Shown piece by piece: positions 5,499-5,943 of a DNA stretch of 5,943 nt. The DNA lies in assembly GCA_902787595.1 (NCBI GenBank), contig CADAHD010000151.1, forward strand, positions 1 through 5,943, written 5' to 3'. The stretch is from an uncultured Lachnospiraceae bacterium (GTDB lineage: Bacteria > Bacillota_A > Clostridia > Lachnospirales > Lachnospiraceae). A program made the position numbers and the translations under genes. Under the pieces are notes generated by a model. The model saw only the letters and a list, made by a program, of their open reading frames with translations. It did no database searches and was not told where the DNA came from. Within the stretch, counting starts at the first letter, position 1. Each line of letters starts with the position of its first letter.

Positions 5499-5943
5499 AT
5501 GAATAAAAAACAAAAGAAAATGCTCATACGCATCATAATAGCGGCGGTACTGATGGTGGCGCTGCATTTTGCGTATGAGTTCCTGGGCGCTGATAAACTT
5601 GATGAAAACGATAATATCATAAAGGCGGCAGCGGTACATGAGCCGGTATGGTTTCTGCTGTATATGATCCCTTATCTGGTTGTAGGTTACGATATCCTGA
5701 AGAAAGCTTTTAAGGGGATCCTGAACCGCCAGATATTTGATGAGAACTTCCTTATGGCAGTGGCCACTATAGGTGCCATAGCAGTGGCGCTGGTTGAGAA
5801 GAACGGCGACTATACAGAAGCCATAGCGGTTATGCTCTTTTACCAGACGGGCGAGCTGTTCCAGAGTTATGCTGTGGGCAAGAGCCGTAAAAATATCAGC
5901 GCACTTATGGATATCCGGCCTGATTATGCAAATATCGATAAGG
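5499..5943 (+). CDS. cadA: Zn/Cd-type P1B ATPase (CadA/ZntA family), N-terminal part only
   Basis: The frame opens at ATG 5499 and runs off the right edge after 148 codons. It reads through FDENFLMAVATIGAIAVAL, EAIAVMLFYQTGELFQ and VGKSRKNISALMDIRPDYAN, the characteristic sequence before the actuator domain of cadmium/zinc-exporting P1B-2 ATPases. Hydrophobic segments lie at about residues 9-28, 48-66, 84-99 and 106-121, matching the first four helices. The DKTGT phosphorylation site and CPC motif would lie beyond the window. The N-terminus has no HMA metal-binding domain: only a short basic tail precedes the first helix, and the HMA domain is encoded separately just upstream. The ribosome binding site is modest: GGAAAGAG (5483-5490) at about 8 bases, or GGAG (5493-5496) only 2 bases away. 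The next ATG, at codon 8, would remove the basic tail, so 5499 is preferred. Metal specificity is inferred from family. Confidence 0.88.
   Translation, partial: MNKKQKKMLIRIIIAAVLMVALHFAYEFLGADKLDENDNIIKAAAVHEPVWFLLYMIPYLVVGYDILKKAFKGILNRQIFDENFLMAVATIGAIAVALVEKNGDYTEAIAVMLFYQTGELFQSYAVGKSRKNISALMDIRPDYANIDK

Noticed and set aside
5246..5620. Minus-strand 124-codon frame opposite the HMA gene
   Set aside because: It is antisense to the HMA protein and the ATPase start, both of which have clear family matches; its Ser/Ala/Leu-rich translation is the usual shadow.
1..5943. CRISPR array, tRNA/rRNA genes, insertion sequences or attachment sites
   Set aside because: No regularly spaced short repeats, tRNA-like cloverleaf, transposase frame or terminal inverted repeats were seen on either strand.

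Overview
The window looks like a Gram-positive, low-to-moderate G+C anaerobe of the Clostridia, most likely Lachnospiraceae (Butyrivibrio/Roseburia-like). The reasons are strong GGAGG-type ribosome binding sites, TG-extended -10 promoters, G+C of roughly 45%, a large secreted protein with BIG2 and 'GTDY' beta-repeats, and a cadmium/zinc P-type ATPase whose N-terminal sequence is of the clostridial type. This placement is inferred from style and family resemblance; there is no rRNA or other marker gene.

Layout. (1) Bases 1-2874 (+) hold the 3' part of a very large extracellular protein: an unrecognised beta-rich region, one BIG2 immunoglobulin-like domain, then about six divergent copies of a beta-repeat. 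A strong intrinsic terminator closes it. (2) Bases 3012-4574 (+) encode a membrane-anchored histidine acid phosphatase (clade 2, AppA/phytase-like), read from its own extended -10 promoter. (3) Bases 4591-4968 (-) encode a stand-alone CheY-like receiver protein, convergent with the phosphatase. The two genes are separated by 16 bases, and a perfect 26-base palindrome overlaps the phosphatase stop codon. (4) Bases 4969-5234 form a divergent intergenic region with one promoter for the receiver gene and one for a metal operon. The metal promoter carries a perfect inverted repeat of the ArsR/SmtB type (TGAA-N6-TTCA) across its probable transcription start. (5) Bases 5235-5453 (+) encode a 72-residue soluble HMA-like metal-binding protein. 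It is followed by the start of a Zn/Cd-type P1B ATPase (5499 to the window edge) that has no N-terminal HMA domain.

How the genes work together. The clearest functional unit is the metal-efflux operon. A repressor not encoded in this window would release the operator when metal is present, the small HMA protein would bind or deliver the metal, and the ATPase would export it. The surface protein, phosphatase and receiver appear to be separate transcription units with no evident shared pathway. I did not find a convincing wholly new system. The most interesting items are the split HMA/ATPase arrangement with its operator, the membrane-tethered RHN-variant phosphatase, and the terminator built from the coding ends of two convergent genes.
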